NCBI RefSeq assembly: GCF_018448785.1
Contig: NZ_JAHCLU010000001.1
Location: 310,001 to 374,000 of the forward strand
Source of the DNA: Halomonas jincaotanensis
GTDB taxonomy: Bacteria > Pseudomonadota > Gammaproteobacteria > Pseudomonadales > Halomonadaceae
DNA: 64,000 nt
Reading direction: 5' to 3'
This document shows, piece after piece, positions 7,906-17,802 of the stretch (its first letter is position 1; every line of letters starts with the position of its first letter). Under the pieces are notes generated by a model. It searched no databases, had not been told where the DNA came from, and worked only from the letters and a program-made list of their open reading frames with translations. The position numbers and the translations under genes were made by a program.

Positions 7906-9053
7906 AAGTGGGAAAGGGCGCGGGAATAAGCTCGGGAAAACGCTCAAGAAAGCGCAGCGGCTTTTTCTGGCACGAGCGCTGTTTCTGGCATGATCCGGGC
8001 GCCGTCGGGGTATTCTCGGCGCCCGGCGAATTTCTCCAGCCGCAACCCGCGTCGGAGAGCCCGGAGAGCAAGCGGCGGCTGAAGAACCTGCTCGAGGTAT
8101 CCGGGTTGATCGATGAGCTGGAGGTACGCAAGCCGTTACCCGCTGCTGACGAGGATCTGGTGCGTTTTCACACGCCGGGCTATCTCGACAGGCTCGAGGC
8201 CGGGGATCGGGGATTGGGGGGCAATGGTGGCGATGGCGTACCCTATACGCCGGGGAGCCTGGCCGCGGCGCGCCAGTCGGCGGGCCTGGCGATTGCCGCC
8301 GTGGAAGCCGTCGCCACCGGTGAGCTGGAAAATGCCTACGCACTGTGTCGGCCGCCGGGCCATCACGCCGAAGCCGATCGGGGGCGCGGCTTCTGTCTGC
8401 TGGGTAATATTCCGGTGGCGGTGATGCGCGCTCGCGCCCTGGGCCAGGTAGGACGGGTGGCGATTCTCGATTGGGACGTCCACCACGGCAACGGCCAGCA
8501 GGCGGCCTTCTACTCGGACCCCGAGGTACTCACGGTGTCGCTCCATCAAGCCGGCAACTATCCACTCGATACTGGTTTCTTCGAGGAGCAGGGCGAGGGC
8601 GCTGGGCGACGCACCAATCTCAACCTGCCCTTGCCGCCGGGCTGCGGTATCGGCGCCTACGAATACGCCATGACTGAGGCAGTGCTGCCCGCCCTCGAGG
8701 TCTTCGCACCGCAGTTGATCGTGGTGGCTTGCGGCTACGACGCTTGCGCCAAGGACCCACTGGGCAAGATGCTGCTCAACAGTCAGGCCTTTGCGCGCAT
8801 GACCGCGCAGGTCAAGGCCCTCGCTGCGCGACTCTGCGGTGGCCGCCTGGTGCTTGTCCATGAAGGTGGCTATTCGGAAGGCTATGCGCCGCTGTGTGGC
8901 CACGCGGTGATCGAGGCATTGGCAGGCAGCCAGATTCGCGTGGGGGACCCCCAGAACGACGAGATCGCCGCCTGGGCCTATCAGGCACTGCAGCCTCACC
9001 AGCGCGCGTTGATCGACGGCTGGCGCAACGACTTCATGAGGAACGCAAGATGA
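7902..9053 (+). CDS. Second histone deacetylase-family amidohydrolase (class II-like)
   Basis: 383-residue zinc deacetylase clearly different from the one at 5533. The start is fixed by the ATGA overlap with the preceding gene. The N-terminus SGFFWHERCFWHDPG is typical of bacterial class II HDAC-like amidohydrolases of about 370 residues. Active-site motifs RPPGHHAEA, DWDVHHGNG, CGYDACAKDPLG and HEGGYSE keep the His pair, the zinc Asp-His-Asp set and the Tyr. No signal peptide. Two non-identical deacetylases in one operon suggest either a substrate with two acyl groups or two related substrates (inference). Confidence 0.88.
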   Translation: MKVGKGAGISSGKRSRKRSGFFWHERCFWHDPGAVGVFSAPGEFLQPQPASESPESKRRLKNLLEVSGLIDELEVRKPLPAADEDLVRFHTPGYLDRLEAGDRGLGGNGGDGVPYTPGSLAAARQSAGLAIAAVEAVATGELENAYALCRPPGHHAEADRGRGFCLLGNIPVAVMRARALGQVGRVAILDWDVHHGNGQQAAFYSDPEVLTVSLHQAGNYPLDTGFFEEQGEGAGRRTNLNLPLPPGCGIGAYEYAMTEAVLPALEVFAPQLIVVACGYDACAKDPLGKMLLNSQAFARMTAQVKALAARLCGGRLVLVHEGGYSEGYAPLCGHAVIEALAGSQIRVGDPQNDEIAAWAYQALQPHQRALIDGWRNDFMRNAR

Positions 9054-10021
9054 CCCCGCTATACGACCGTGACGGCTGGTTGTGGCACGACGGCGAGTGG
9101 CTGCCCTGGCGAGATGCGCGTACCCACATGCTCACTCACACCCTGCACTACGGCATGGGCTGTTTCGAGGGCGTGCGCGCCTACGCGGGCGCCGGGGGCA
9201 CGCATCTGTTTCGCGTCGCCGAGCATACCCGGCGCCTGCTGGATAGCGCCCATGCCCTGGACATGCCGCTGGCCTTCGATGCCCAGACGCTCATCGAGGC
9301 CCAGCGCCAGTGCCTGCCCCGCAACGCGCTGACCAATGCCTATCTCAAGCCGACGGTATATTTTGGTGCCGAGGGCCTGGGTCTCAGAGCCAAGGGGCTG
9401 ACCACTCATGTCATGGTCGCCGCCTGGGACCTGGGCGATTACATCTCGCCCGAGGCCTCAAGGATCGGCCTGCGGGCGCTGACGTCTTCCTGGGCGCGCC
9501 ACCACGTCAATATCAGCCTATGCCGGGCCAAGACCAACGGCCACTACGTCAATGCCATGCTGGCGCTCAACACGGCGATCAAGGCGGGCTTTGACGAGAC
9601 GATCATGCTCGACCCCGAGGGCTATGTGGCCGAGGCCTCGGCGGCCAACGTCTTCCTGCTGCGCGACGGCGTGCTGCATACACCGGAGGTGACCTCTTGC
9701 CTGCAAGGCATCACCCGCGACAGCGTGATCCGCCTGGCACGGGAGGTGATGGGGCTGGAGGTGCGCGAACGGCGCATCACCCGCGACGAACTCTATACCG
9801 CCGACGAGGCCTTCGTGACTGGGACCGCGGCGGAGCTGTTGCCGCTGCGCGAGCTCGATGGCCGCCATATCGGCGCCCGGGCCGGCGCCCCGGCGCCCGA
9901 CCGGGCGATTGCCAGCGACTCCGTCACGGCGCGACTACAGTACCTCTATCGCCGTGTGAGCCGCGGCGATCTGGGGGATGACCTTGCCACCTTCGCGGAG
10001 TGGCTGACGCCCGCAGAGTGA
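9050..10021 (+). CDS. Fold-type IV (BCAT-like) aminotransferase
   Basis: 323-residue PLP enzyme of the IlvE/D-amino-acid aminotransferase fold. The start overlaps the previous stop (ATGA). Conserved marks: THTLHYGMGCFEGVRAY at the N-terminal domain boundary, the PLP Lys in CRAKTNGHYVNAML, a Glu-rich EASAANVF loop, and the GIT/S phosphate loop in CLQGITRDSV. By sequence it would be called a branched-chain aminotransferase; in this operon it more likely transaminates the amino acid liberated by the deacetylases. Last gene of the operon; no plus-strand terminator with a T-run is visible downstream. Confidence 0.88.
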   Translation: MTPLYDRDGWLWHDGEWLPWRDARTHMLTHTLHYGMGCFEGVRAYAGAGGTHLFRVAEHTRRLLDSAHALDMPLAFDAQTLIEAQRQCLPRNALTNAYLKPTVYFGAEGLGLRAKGLTTHVMVAAWDLGDYISPEASRIGLRALTSSWARHHVNISLCRAKTNGHYVNAMLALNTAIKAGFDETIMLDPEGYVAEASAANVFLLRDGVLHTPEVTSCLQGITRDSVIRLAREVMGLEVRERRITRDELYTADEAFVTGTAAELLPLRELDGRHIGARAGAPAPDRAIASDSVTARLQYLYRRVSRGDLGDDLATFAEWLTPAE

Positions 10022-10052
10022 TGTGACCTTCTGAGGTGTGTGCACAACAAAA

Positions 10053-10077
10053 CGCCACGGCGCGACGCGTCGTGGCG
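10053..10077 (-). terminator. Candidate intrinsic terminator facing trmJ
   Basis: Inverted repeat CGCCACGGC / GTCGTGGCG, about 9 bp with one G-U pair. Read on the minus strand it is followed by TTTTGTTG, so it would stop transcripts coming from trmJ, some 215 bp downstream of its stop. There is no T-run on the plus side. Confidence 0.45.
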
Positions 10078-10292
10078 ATATCTGGTTCCTCCCTGGGCAT
10101 CCTCCTGATACCGATACGTCCCTATGAGGCTTCCTGCCCCGTCGCGTCCATGGCGTGGTGTCGGCAGTCTCCCTTGCCTGGGTCCTTTTTAGCGGCCTGC
10201 GATGACAGGCGAATAACGGCTGCATGACGATGTGGTGACAATTGACGCCGCGCTATCGTCATGTCGGATGCCAAATACTGCGTAGGCGCCGC

Positions 10293-11021
10293 TCAACGTG
10301 TGTCGCGTTCCAGGGCGGCGAGCAGCCCCCTCAACAGTGAGAGCTCACGGCGTGAGGGCTGGGCGCGCGCAAACAACGCCTGCAACTGCGCTTCGGTGCG
10401 AGCGTGGGGCTGGGTTAGAAAGCCGCTGGCCTGCATGACGCGGCTCAGATGGTCGTGGAAATGACCGAGCTGTTCCCGGGACGGCGGGCGACCCTCAATG
10501 GGTTTCGGTAGCCGGTAGTCGCTGTTCGGCAGGCGTCGCCAGGCCGTAAAGACCTCATGGGACAGTACCTGCACGGCTTGCGCGAGATTGAGAATGCCAT
10601 AGTCGGGATTGGCGGGAATGCTGGCTTGATGGCTGCAGCAGCGTATTTCGTCGTTGGTCAGCCCGAAGCGTTCGCGACCGAACACCAATGCCACGGGGTC
10701 GTGTTCGGCACGGATCACCAGGTCACGGGCCATGGCGTCGGGCTCGTCGAAATGGGGCAAGGGCAGGCTGCGCAGCCGAGCGCTGGCGCCGACCACCTGC
10801 ACGCAGCCGCTGACCGCATCGACAAGCGACTCGACCACGCGGGCCTTGTCGACCAGGTCCTCGGCGCCGGCGGCCAGGCGCGAAGCCTCGGGATCGGGAA
10901 AGCAGCGTGGATTGACCACTACCAGATCGGAGAGGCCCATGGTCTTCATGGCGCGGGCCGAGGCACCGATATTGCCGGGATGGAAGGTCTGGACGAGGAC
11001 GATACGGATATTGGAGAGCAT
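10293..11021 (-). CDS. trmJ: tRNA (cytidine/uridine-32-2'-O)-methyltransferase TrmJ
   Basis: 242-residue SPOUT-class methyltransferase that methylates the 2'-O of nucleotide 32 in tRNA anticodon loops using SAM. The N-terminus IRIVLVQTFHPGNIGASARAM and the knot motifs VALVFGRERFGLTNDE and NYGILNLAQAVQV-like block (here DYGILNLAQAVQV) are diagnostic. A C-terminal helical tail of about 80 residues fits TrmJ. In many gammaproteobacteria it is divergent from suhB; here the divergent neighbour is a monooxygenase fusion instead. Confidence 0.92.
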   Translation of the reverse strand: MLSNIRIVLVQTFHPGNIGASARAMKTMGLSDLVVVNPRCFPDPEASRLAAGAEDLVDKARVVESLVDAVSGCVQVVGASARLRSLPLPHFDEPDAMARDLVIRAEHDPVALVFGRERFGLTNDEIRCCSHQASIPANPDYGILNLAQAVQVLSHEVFTAWRRLPNSDYRLPKPIEGRPPSREQLGHFHDHLSRVMQASGFLTQPHARTEAQLQALFARAQPSRRELSLLRGLLAALERDTR

Positions 11022-11144
11022 TGGCCAATCGGAAAGTGGAAGAGTGAAGATCGGCGCCTCGCGCCTGTAGTGGATATTCTACTCGTAAATTCACTCAGCC
11101 TCTTCGATCCTTCGCACTTGCCCGCTGTACCGGAACCGACCAAA

Positions 11145-11183
11145 ATGATATTGACTGATTGGCTTGCCTCCACAATCGGATGA
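11145..11183 (+). other. Short upstream ORF overlapping the monooxygenase start
   Basis: ATG at 11145 opens a 12-residue frame (MILTDWLASTIG) whose TGA overlaps the ATG at 11180 as ATGA. No clear ribosome site precedes it. Possible leader peptide, or coincidence. Confidence 0.25.
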
Positions 11184-13381
11184 ACGACTTCGTTTCGATC
11201 CTTCCCCTCGTGGCGCCGCTCGATCGCGACGGTCTGCGGCGGCTGGCGATCCATGCCTGTCTGGAACTCCATCGCGTACGTTGGCGGCGAAGTTATCTGG
11301 CGGCCGACGGGCAGCGCATGCTCTGCTGGTACCAGGCCCGGGACGCGGAGTCCATTCGCCTGGTGCTGCGCCAGCAGGGTTCGGCAGCTGCTGCGGTGTG
11401 GCCGGTGGTGCTGATGGGGGGCGTGGCAGGAGAAGCGCTCAACGAAACGGGCGACCGTCTCCTCTTGGAGTTTCCTCTTGATGTGCGCGACTCGATCGAC
11501 ATCGCGCCGGTGGCAAGTGCGCTCCTCGACGGACTAGCAAAGGCCGGGGCGGTGGTTAACCGAACCTTCCTGTCTCGCCATCACGGCCGACTGATCTGCC
11601 TGGTGAAGGGACGTGACACGCATGCCCTTACCCAATGCCTGAGAACCGCCGGCATCGTTCCGACAAGCGTTTGGCGGTGCACCGAGCTCGATCCCGAACC
11701 GCCCAGGCTCTTCGAATCACAGTCCGCCCCGAGGCAGGCTCATCCGCGCCGGATGACGCAGCATTTCCGTCGTCCCACTCCGCTCCAGGGAACCGCCGCG
11801 CTGGATGCCGTCATCATCGGAGCAGGCCTCTCGGGCATCTGTGCGCTGGAACGACTCAGCCGAATGGGGCTGCGCACCCGCGTGTATGAGAGCGGCGCCG
11901 ATGTGGGAGGCGTCTGGCATTGGAACCGCTATCCCGGCGCGAGGGTGGATTCGGAGATCCATACCTACGGTTTCTCGTTCTCCGATGCCTTGCTCCGGGA
12001 TTGGGAGTGGCAGGAGCTTTTCCCGACTCAGCCCGACATTGCCCGTTACCTTCGCCACGTGGTCGACCGCTTCGGCCTGCGCCGGCACATGCGGCTCGGC
12101 ACGCCAGTGCTTGCCGCAACGTTTGACGAGGGTGACGCGCTCTGGCGGATCGAAACTGGCTCCGGGGAGCGCGTGGCCGCGCGCTACCTGATCGCCGCCA
12201 CAGGGACCTTGTCGGTGCCACAGCTGCCCGACTACCCGGGAATGCGCGACTTTTCGGGCGAGAGCTTTCATACCGCGAGATGGCCGGCCGGCGTGGCATT
12301 GGACGGCAAACGCGTCGGGATCATCGGCACCGGCGCCTCGGGGGTACAGGTGATCCAGACCATTGCGCCGGAGGCCGCACACCTCACGGTATTTCAGCGT
12401 ACCCCCACCTACTGTATCCCCCAGCGCAACCGGCCGCTGACGGATGCCGACCGCCGCGAGATCCGACGCGACTGGGCACAGATCCTGGCAACCTGTCGCG
12501 AGTCCTACGGCGGATTCATTCACACTTTCGATCCCCGGTCCGGGCTGGCCGTTTCCGCTGCCGAGCGGGAAGCCAAGTTCGAGTACCTCTGGCAGAAGGC
12601 AGGCTTCGCGTTCTGGTTCGGCAATTTTGCCGATCTGATGATGAGCTACGAAGTCAATGAGCACGCCTGTGAATTCCTGCGCCGCAAGATCCAGGCGCGT
12701 GTCCACGACCCCGAGACGGCTCGACGGCTTCTGCCCAGTCATCCTTTCGGCACGAAGCGCGTGCCGTTGGAGAACGGCTACTACGAAGTGTTCAATCGTG
12801 ACAACGTTACGCTGATGGATCTGCGGGAGACGCCCATCGAGAGGATCACGTCGCGAGGCATTCGAACCTCGCGGCAAGAGCATCCGCTTGACGTGATCGT
12901 CTATGCCACCGGCTTCGATGCCGGTACCGGCTCGTTGAGTCGGCTTGATATCCGCGGGACCGACGGTCTGCCGCTGGCCCAGAAGTGGAAGGAGGAGCCG
13001 AAGACGTTCCTCGGACTGCTCGTCAGCGGCTTTCCTAACCTGTTCATCGTCAACGGCCCGCACAATGCCGCGGCACTCTGTAACGCGGGGCGCTGTATCG
13101 AGCAAAATGTCGATTGGATAGCACGCTGTATCGAGCACATGCGTCGTCAGGGGGCCGCGCGCATCGTGCCGACACCGGCTGCTGAGGACGAGTGGACCCG
13201 ACACGTCTACGACGTTGCCGACGCTTCTGTGCTGGCAGCGATGAAGGACTCCTGGTTCTTCGGCGCCAATACGCCGGGTAAGCCGCGCGTTGCCACCATC
13301 TACGCGGCGGGAGCCCGCGAGTTCCGCAAGCATTGTGAGGCGGTGGCCAACGCCGACTTTGCGGGCTTGGAACTGTCCTGA
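11180..13381 (+). CDS. Fusion of two DUF4242-like modules with a Baeyer-Villiger-type flavin monooxygenase
   Basis: 733 residues from the ATG at 11180 (a TTG at 11159 is the longer alternative). Residues about 10-85 and 105-185 are two related ferredoxin-like modules; the first contains RSYLAADGQRMLCWYQARDAESIR, read in my judgement as DUF4242, and the second RTFLSRHHGRLICLVKGRD is a diverged copy. From about 208 on it is a class B flavin monooxygenase: FAD motif IGAGLSGI near 214, the Baeyer-Villiger fingerprint F-x-G-x-x-x-H-x-x-x-W-P at 358-369 (FSGESFHTARWP), and NADPH motif IGTGASGVQ near 382. It would insert oxygen into a ketone with NADPH. Alone on its strand, between trmJ and groEL. 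I do not know this fusion; substrate unknown. Confidence 0.85.
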   Translation: MNDFVSILPLVAPLDRDGLRRLAIHACLELHRVRWRRSYLAADGQRMLCWYQARDAESIRLVLRQQGSAAAAVWPVVLMGGVAGEALNETGDRLLLEFPLDVRDSIDIAPVASALLDGLAKAGAVVNRTFLSRHHGRLICLVKGRDTHALTQCLRTAGIVPTSVWRCTELDPEPPRLFESQSAPRQAHPRRMTQHFRRPTPLQGTAALDAVIIGAGLSGICALERLSRMGLRTRVYESGADVGGVWHWNRYPGARVDSEIHTYGFSFSDALLRDWEWQELFPTQPDIARYLRHVVDRFGLRRHMRLGTPVLAATFDEGDALWRIETGSGERVAARYLIAATGTLSVPQLPDYPGMRDFSGESFHTARWPAGVALDGKRVGIIGTGASGVQVIQTIAPEAAHLTVFQRTPTYCIPQRNRPLTDADRREIRRDWAQILATCRESYGGFIHTFDPRSGLAVSAAEREAKFEYLWQKAGFAFWFGNFADLMMSYEVNEHACEFLRRKIQARVHDPETARRLLPSHPFGTKRVPLENGYYEVFNRDNVTLMDLRETPIERITSRGIRTSRQEHPLDVIVYATGFDAGTGSLSRLDIRGTDGLPLAQKWKEEPKTFLGLLVSGFPNLFIVNGPHNAAALCNAGRCIEQNVDWIARCIEHMRRQGAARIVPTPAAEDEWTRHVYDVADASVLAAMKDSWFFGANTPGKPRVATIYAAGAREFRKHCEAVANADFAGLELS

Positions 13382-13397
13382 TTCATCAAAACAAAAA

Positions 13398-13419
13398 CCC
13401 CGCCGGTTTCCCGGCGGGG
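13398..13419 (-). terminator. Intrinsic terminator of groSL
   Basis: Perfect 9-bp stem CCCCGCCGG/CCGGCGGGG with a 4-base loop; on the minus strand it is followed by TTTTTGTTTTG. It lies 48 bp after the groL stop. It could also weakly stop the plus-strand monooxygenase transcript, but no T-run follows on that side. Confidence 0.9.
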
Positions 13420-13466
13420 TCGATCTCAGGCAATTCCTGGGGAATAGGGCTTGGGGTGGGACTGGC

Positions 13467-15143
<1,677 letters not shown>

Positions 15144-15183
15144 TCAAAATATTAGCGGTAAGCGATTACGTCTCGACGGCTGT

Positions 15184-15477
15184 TCAGCCTTCGACCACGG
15201 CCAGTACGTCCGACTCGCTCATGATCAGGACTTCTTCGCCATCGATTTTCTGCTTCTCGACGCCAAAGCCTTCCTTGAAGATCACGTTATCGCCGACTTT
15301 CACGTCCAGCGGGCGGACATCGCCGTTTTCGAGAATCCGGCCGTTACCGACGGCGAGGACTTCGCCACGTGTCGGTTTTTCCTGGGCGTTGCCCGGGAGC
15401 ACGATGCCGCCTGAGGTCTTCTGTTCTTCTTCAACGCGACGAATGACGACGCGATCGTGCAAAGGACGGATGTTCAT
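15184..15477 (-). CDS. groS: Co-chaperonin GroES (10 kDa)
   Basis: 97-residue lid of the GroEL chamber. The start [16 protein letters not shown], the mobile loop [19 protein letters not shown] and the end [11 protein letters not shown] are canonical. First gene of the operon, expressed from a sigma32-type promoter about 155 bp upstream. AGGAG lies before the ATG. Confidence 0.99.
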   Translation of the reverse strand: MNIRPLHDRVVIRRVEEEQKTSGGIVLPGNAQEKPTRGEVLAVGNGRILENGDVRPLDVKVGDNVIFKEGFGVEKQKIDGEEVLIMSESDVLAVVEG

Positions 15478-15631
15478 TGCTCACATTCTCCTGATGGTTT
15501 GCGTTGCCGTGGCGCTACCGCCACGACGTTTCATCACTAGCCTCGCGGCGAACCCCGAGGTGAAGGCGTTGGTCGCCTTCTTGTCGAAGGCACGAGGACT
15601 GGCCTCGCGCCGAAGCCTGATGCTGTCCGTG

Positions 15632-15662
15632 AAGTGGGGGCTGGAGAAATCCTTTCAAGGGG
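15632..15662 (-). promoter_or_regulatory. Sigma32 heat-shock promoter of groSL
   Basis: On the minus strand: CCCCTTGAAA (15662-15653), 13 bp, CCCCACTT (15639-15632). This matches the heat-shock consensus CTTGAAA-N13-15-CCCCATNT except for one base. The predicted leader before groS is roughly 150 nt. No CIRCE-type inverted repeat is seen in it. Confidence 0.8.
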
Positions 15663-15696
15663 CGTAGCCGAAAAATTTTCACTCAGGCGCACCGGT

Positions 15697-16230
15697 TCAG
15701 CGGCGTGATTCATCGTGTTCGATGAAATCCCCTTCCAGCGTATGGCCACCACGGGTGTGGGGGGCAGGGTCGGATTCCGATCCCGGCGGCGTCTCCGGGC
15801 CACCTGTTGGTCCTCTATGGGGGGCACCATCGCCTCCTGGCGTGGCACCAAAACTTCCCGTACGTACGTGAACCCCTTTCATGCGCAGGCCCAGCCGTGC
15901 GAGTCCCTTGCCCAGCAACCGGCGGGCGTTGGGTATCAGGCAAATGAAGCCCAGCGTATCGGACAGGAAGCCCGGCGCCATCAGCAGGGCGCCACCGAAG
16001 ATCAGTGCTGCTCCAGTCAGCAGTTCCGATGAGGGGACTTCTCCTCTGGCCAGGCGCTCCTGGGCGCGGGCAAAGGTGGCGACGCCCTCGCGGCGGATCA
16101 GGTGCAGGCCGATGAAGCCGGTGGCAAGCACCAGCCCGAGGGTGGTGAGCAGCCCGATCTGGCTACCCACTGAAAAGAGGATGACAAAGTCGAGCAGGGC
16201 AAAGATCGTGAACGCTAGCAGGAAAGGCAT
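15697..16230 (-). CDS. fxsA: FxsA family membrane protein
   Basis: 177-residue inner-membrane protein. The ATG at 16230 (AGGAG 7 bp upstream) begins MPFLLAFTIFALLDF, the typical FxsA start, and is preferred over the longer frame. Four hydrophobic helices span about residues 1-115, with the conserved segment LLMAPGFLSDTLGFICLIP; the last 60 residues are Gly/Pro-rich and hydrophilic. In E. coli the protein relieves F-plasmid exclusion of phage T7 when overexpressed; its normal role is unclear. Its place just upstream of groS is conserved in gammaproteobacteria. Confidence 0.92.
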   Translation of the reverse strand: MPFLLAFTIFALLDFVILFSVGSQIGLLTTLGLVLATGFIGLHLIRREGVATFARAQERLARGEVPSSELLTGAALIFGGALLMAPGFLSDTLGFICLIPNARRLLGKGLARLGLRMKGVHVRTGSFGATPGGDGAPHRGPTGGPETPPGSESDPAPHTRGGHTLEGDFIEHDESRR

Positions 16231-16465
16231 GTTGGCTCCTGGGATAACAGTTGCTATGGGGATGGGGGCATTAACCAAAAAAATCAACCGTAGTGTCGGT
16301 TTGGGAAGCGTAGAGAAGCCACCTTGGTATTTGCAATCAGGAATGGTGCAGTGCAACAATGGGCGTCAAGATACTCATTGGCGTGGCCCCGAGTGACGCC
16401 ATCGCTCGTAATGCTTCGGCCAGCACCGTGTGGGGCGACGAGCGCCCATGTACTGGAGAAAGACT

Positions 16466-17227
16466 ATGAATCTCGACAACAGCGTAATCGCCATCACCGG
16501 CGGCGCCCGAGGCCTGGGGCTGTCCATGGCACATTTGCTGGGCAGCCGTGGCGCTACCCTGGCCCTGCTTGACATGGATGGCGACAGCCTGGACAAGGGA
16601 GTGGGCAGCCTTCACGAGGCGGGTATCACCTCGCGCGGCTTCATCGTCAACGTCGCAGACGAGGGGTCAGTGAAACAGGTTTTCGCTGACATTGCCGCGT
16701 CTCTGGGACCGGTCAGGGGCCTGGTCAACAATGCCGGCATCGTTCGCGATGGCCTGCTGGTCAAGGCGCGGGACGGCCGAGTCGAAAAAACGATGAGCCT
16801 TGAGCAGTGGCAACAGGTCATCGACGTCAATCTGACCGGGGTGTTCCTCTGTGGTCGCGAGGCGGCAGCACAGATGATCGAAGCCGGCCACGGAGGCGTC
16901 ATCGCCAATATCTCGAGCATCTCGCGTGCCGGGAACATGGGACAGAGCAACTACGCGGCGGCCAAGGCAGGAGTTGCGGCCCTGACCGTTACCTGGGCCA
17001 AGGAACTTGCGCGGCAGGGCATTCGGGTGGGCGCGGTAGCGCCAGGCTTCATAGAAACCGAGATGACGTCCTCGATGCGTGATGACGTGCTCGACAAGCT
17101 GACGGGAAGCATTCCCCAGCGCCGGCTAGGACAGCCCGACGATATCGCGCAAAGCGTGGCGTTCATCTTCGATAATGACTATTTCACCGGCAGGGTCATC
17201 GAGTGCGATGGGGGACTTCGCCTCTGA
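16466..17227 (+). CDS. SDR-family oxidoreductase (FabG-like)
   Basis: 253-residue short-chain dehydrogenase. ATG at 16466 with GGAG 9 bp upstream. Features: nucleotide motif TGGARGLGLSMA at about 10-20, NNAG, catalytic Ser in ISSISRAGNMG and the Y-x-x-x-K pair in NYAAAKAGV. The middle insertion (VKARDGRVEKTMSLEQW) and the end YFTGRVIECDGGLRL resemble 3-oxoacyl-ACP/acetoacetyl-CoA reductases. Single gene with its own terminator; the substrate is not evident from neighbours. Confidence 0.85.
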   Translation: MNLDNSVIAITGGARGLGLSMAHLLGSRGATLALLDMDGDSLDKGVGSLHEAGITSRGFIVNVADEGSVKQVFADIAASLGPVRGLVNNAGIVRDGLLVKARDGRVEKTMSLEQWQQVIDVNLTGVFLCGREAAAQMIEAGHGGVIANISSISRAGNMGQSNYAAAKAGVAALTVTWAKELARQGIRVGAVAPGFIETEMTSSMRDDVLDKLTGSIPQRRLGQPDDIAQSVAFIFDNDYFTGRVIECDGGLRL

Positions 17228-17250
17228 TCTAGCCATCTTGCTACGATCCA

Positions 17251-17280
17251 GCACGCCGGCCCATGAGAGGGCCGGCGTGC
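17251..17280 (+). terminator. Terminator hairpin after the SDR gene
   Basis: Perfect 12-bp stem GCACGCCGGCCC/GGGCCGGCGTGC with a 6-base loop, followed by TTCGT, a weak T-tract. It sits between convergent genes and may serve both strands. Confidence 0.7.
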
Positions 17281-17315
17281 TTCGTAACGCTTCATGAATA
17301 TGCGTGAGGATCTCG

Positions 17316-17597
17316 TCAGAATTCGACCTGATCACGCAATCCTTTCACGGTAGCTTCGCCGATGCCATCAACCCGCGACAGGTCGTCAGCGCTCTCAAAG
17401 GGGCCGTTGGTTTCGCGATTCTCGACGATGGCCGATGCCTTCACTTGGCCGATGCCGGGTAGCTCGGTCAAAAGCTCGGCATTGGCAGCGTTGACGTCAA
17501 TGGGCGCTACTTCCTGAGCGAGAATCGTTAGTGGGGTGATGGCCAGCAAAAAAGCACAAAGCGAGGCCGCGAGAGTTCCCTTGAAGCGTGATTGCAT
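17316..17597 (-). CDS. Exported ComEA-like helix-hairpin-helix protein
   Basis: 93 residues from the ATG at 17597 (AGGAG 7 bp upstream). A signal peptide (ends near ILAQEV) precedes one ComEA-type double HhH domain: IDVNAANAELLTELPGIGQVKA and then FESADDLSRVDGIGEATV. Such small periplasmic proteins bind DNA and, in competent bacteria, help pull DNA into the periplasm; many gammaproteobacteria have them without known competence. Single gene. Confidence 0.88.
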   Translation of the reverse strand: MQSRFKGTLAASLCAFLLAITPLTILAQEVAPIDVNAANAELLTELPGIGQVKASAIVENRETNGPFESADDLSRVDGIGEATVKGLRDQVEF

Positions 17598-17759
17598 GTT
17601 CAATCTCCTGCCTATTGGCGGTTATGAGCGACACCAAGCGATGTCCTCTCTCACGATAAGGGTCTGTCAGCAATTTGATATCGCCTATATATGATTGTAA
17701 ATATCATACATAAGTAATGTATTTTGTAAGTCTTTACAGACAAGGCGGTAGCTCACGGC

Positions 17760-17768
17760 TGATATACT
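17760..17768 (+). promoter_or_regulatory. Extended -10 promoter of pyrF
   Basis: TG at 17760-17761 and TATACT at 17763-17768 form an extended -10. An AT-rich stretch (17670-17735) lies upstream. A start near 17775 supports the GTG at 17803 as the pyrF initiation codon. Confidence 0.5.
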
Positions 17769-17802
17769 CCACCGATATTCATTCATGTCGGGAGTACGTT
17801 TT

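Noticed and set aside
5533..9053. Deacetylases as part of ectoine catabolism (DoeB-type)
   Set aside because: DoeB belongs to a different deacylase family (M20/AstE-like), and no ectoine hydrolase, DoeC/DoeD or EutB gene is present; the HDAC motifs are plain.
9050..10021. Main branched-chain aminotransferase IlvE of the cell
   Set aside because: The fold fits, but translation coupling to a deacetylase in a catabolic operon makes a biosynthetic role unlikely; kept as a BCAT-like aminotransferase without the symbol.
11717..13333. 538-codon minus-strand frame inside the monooxygenase
   Set aside because: Antisense shadow of a gene whose flavin and NADPH motifs are intact.
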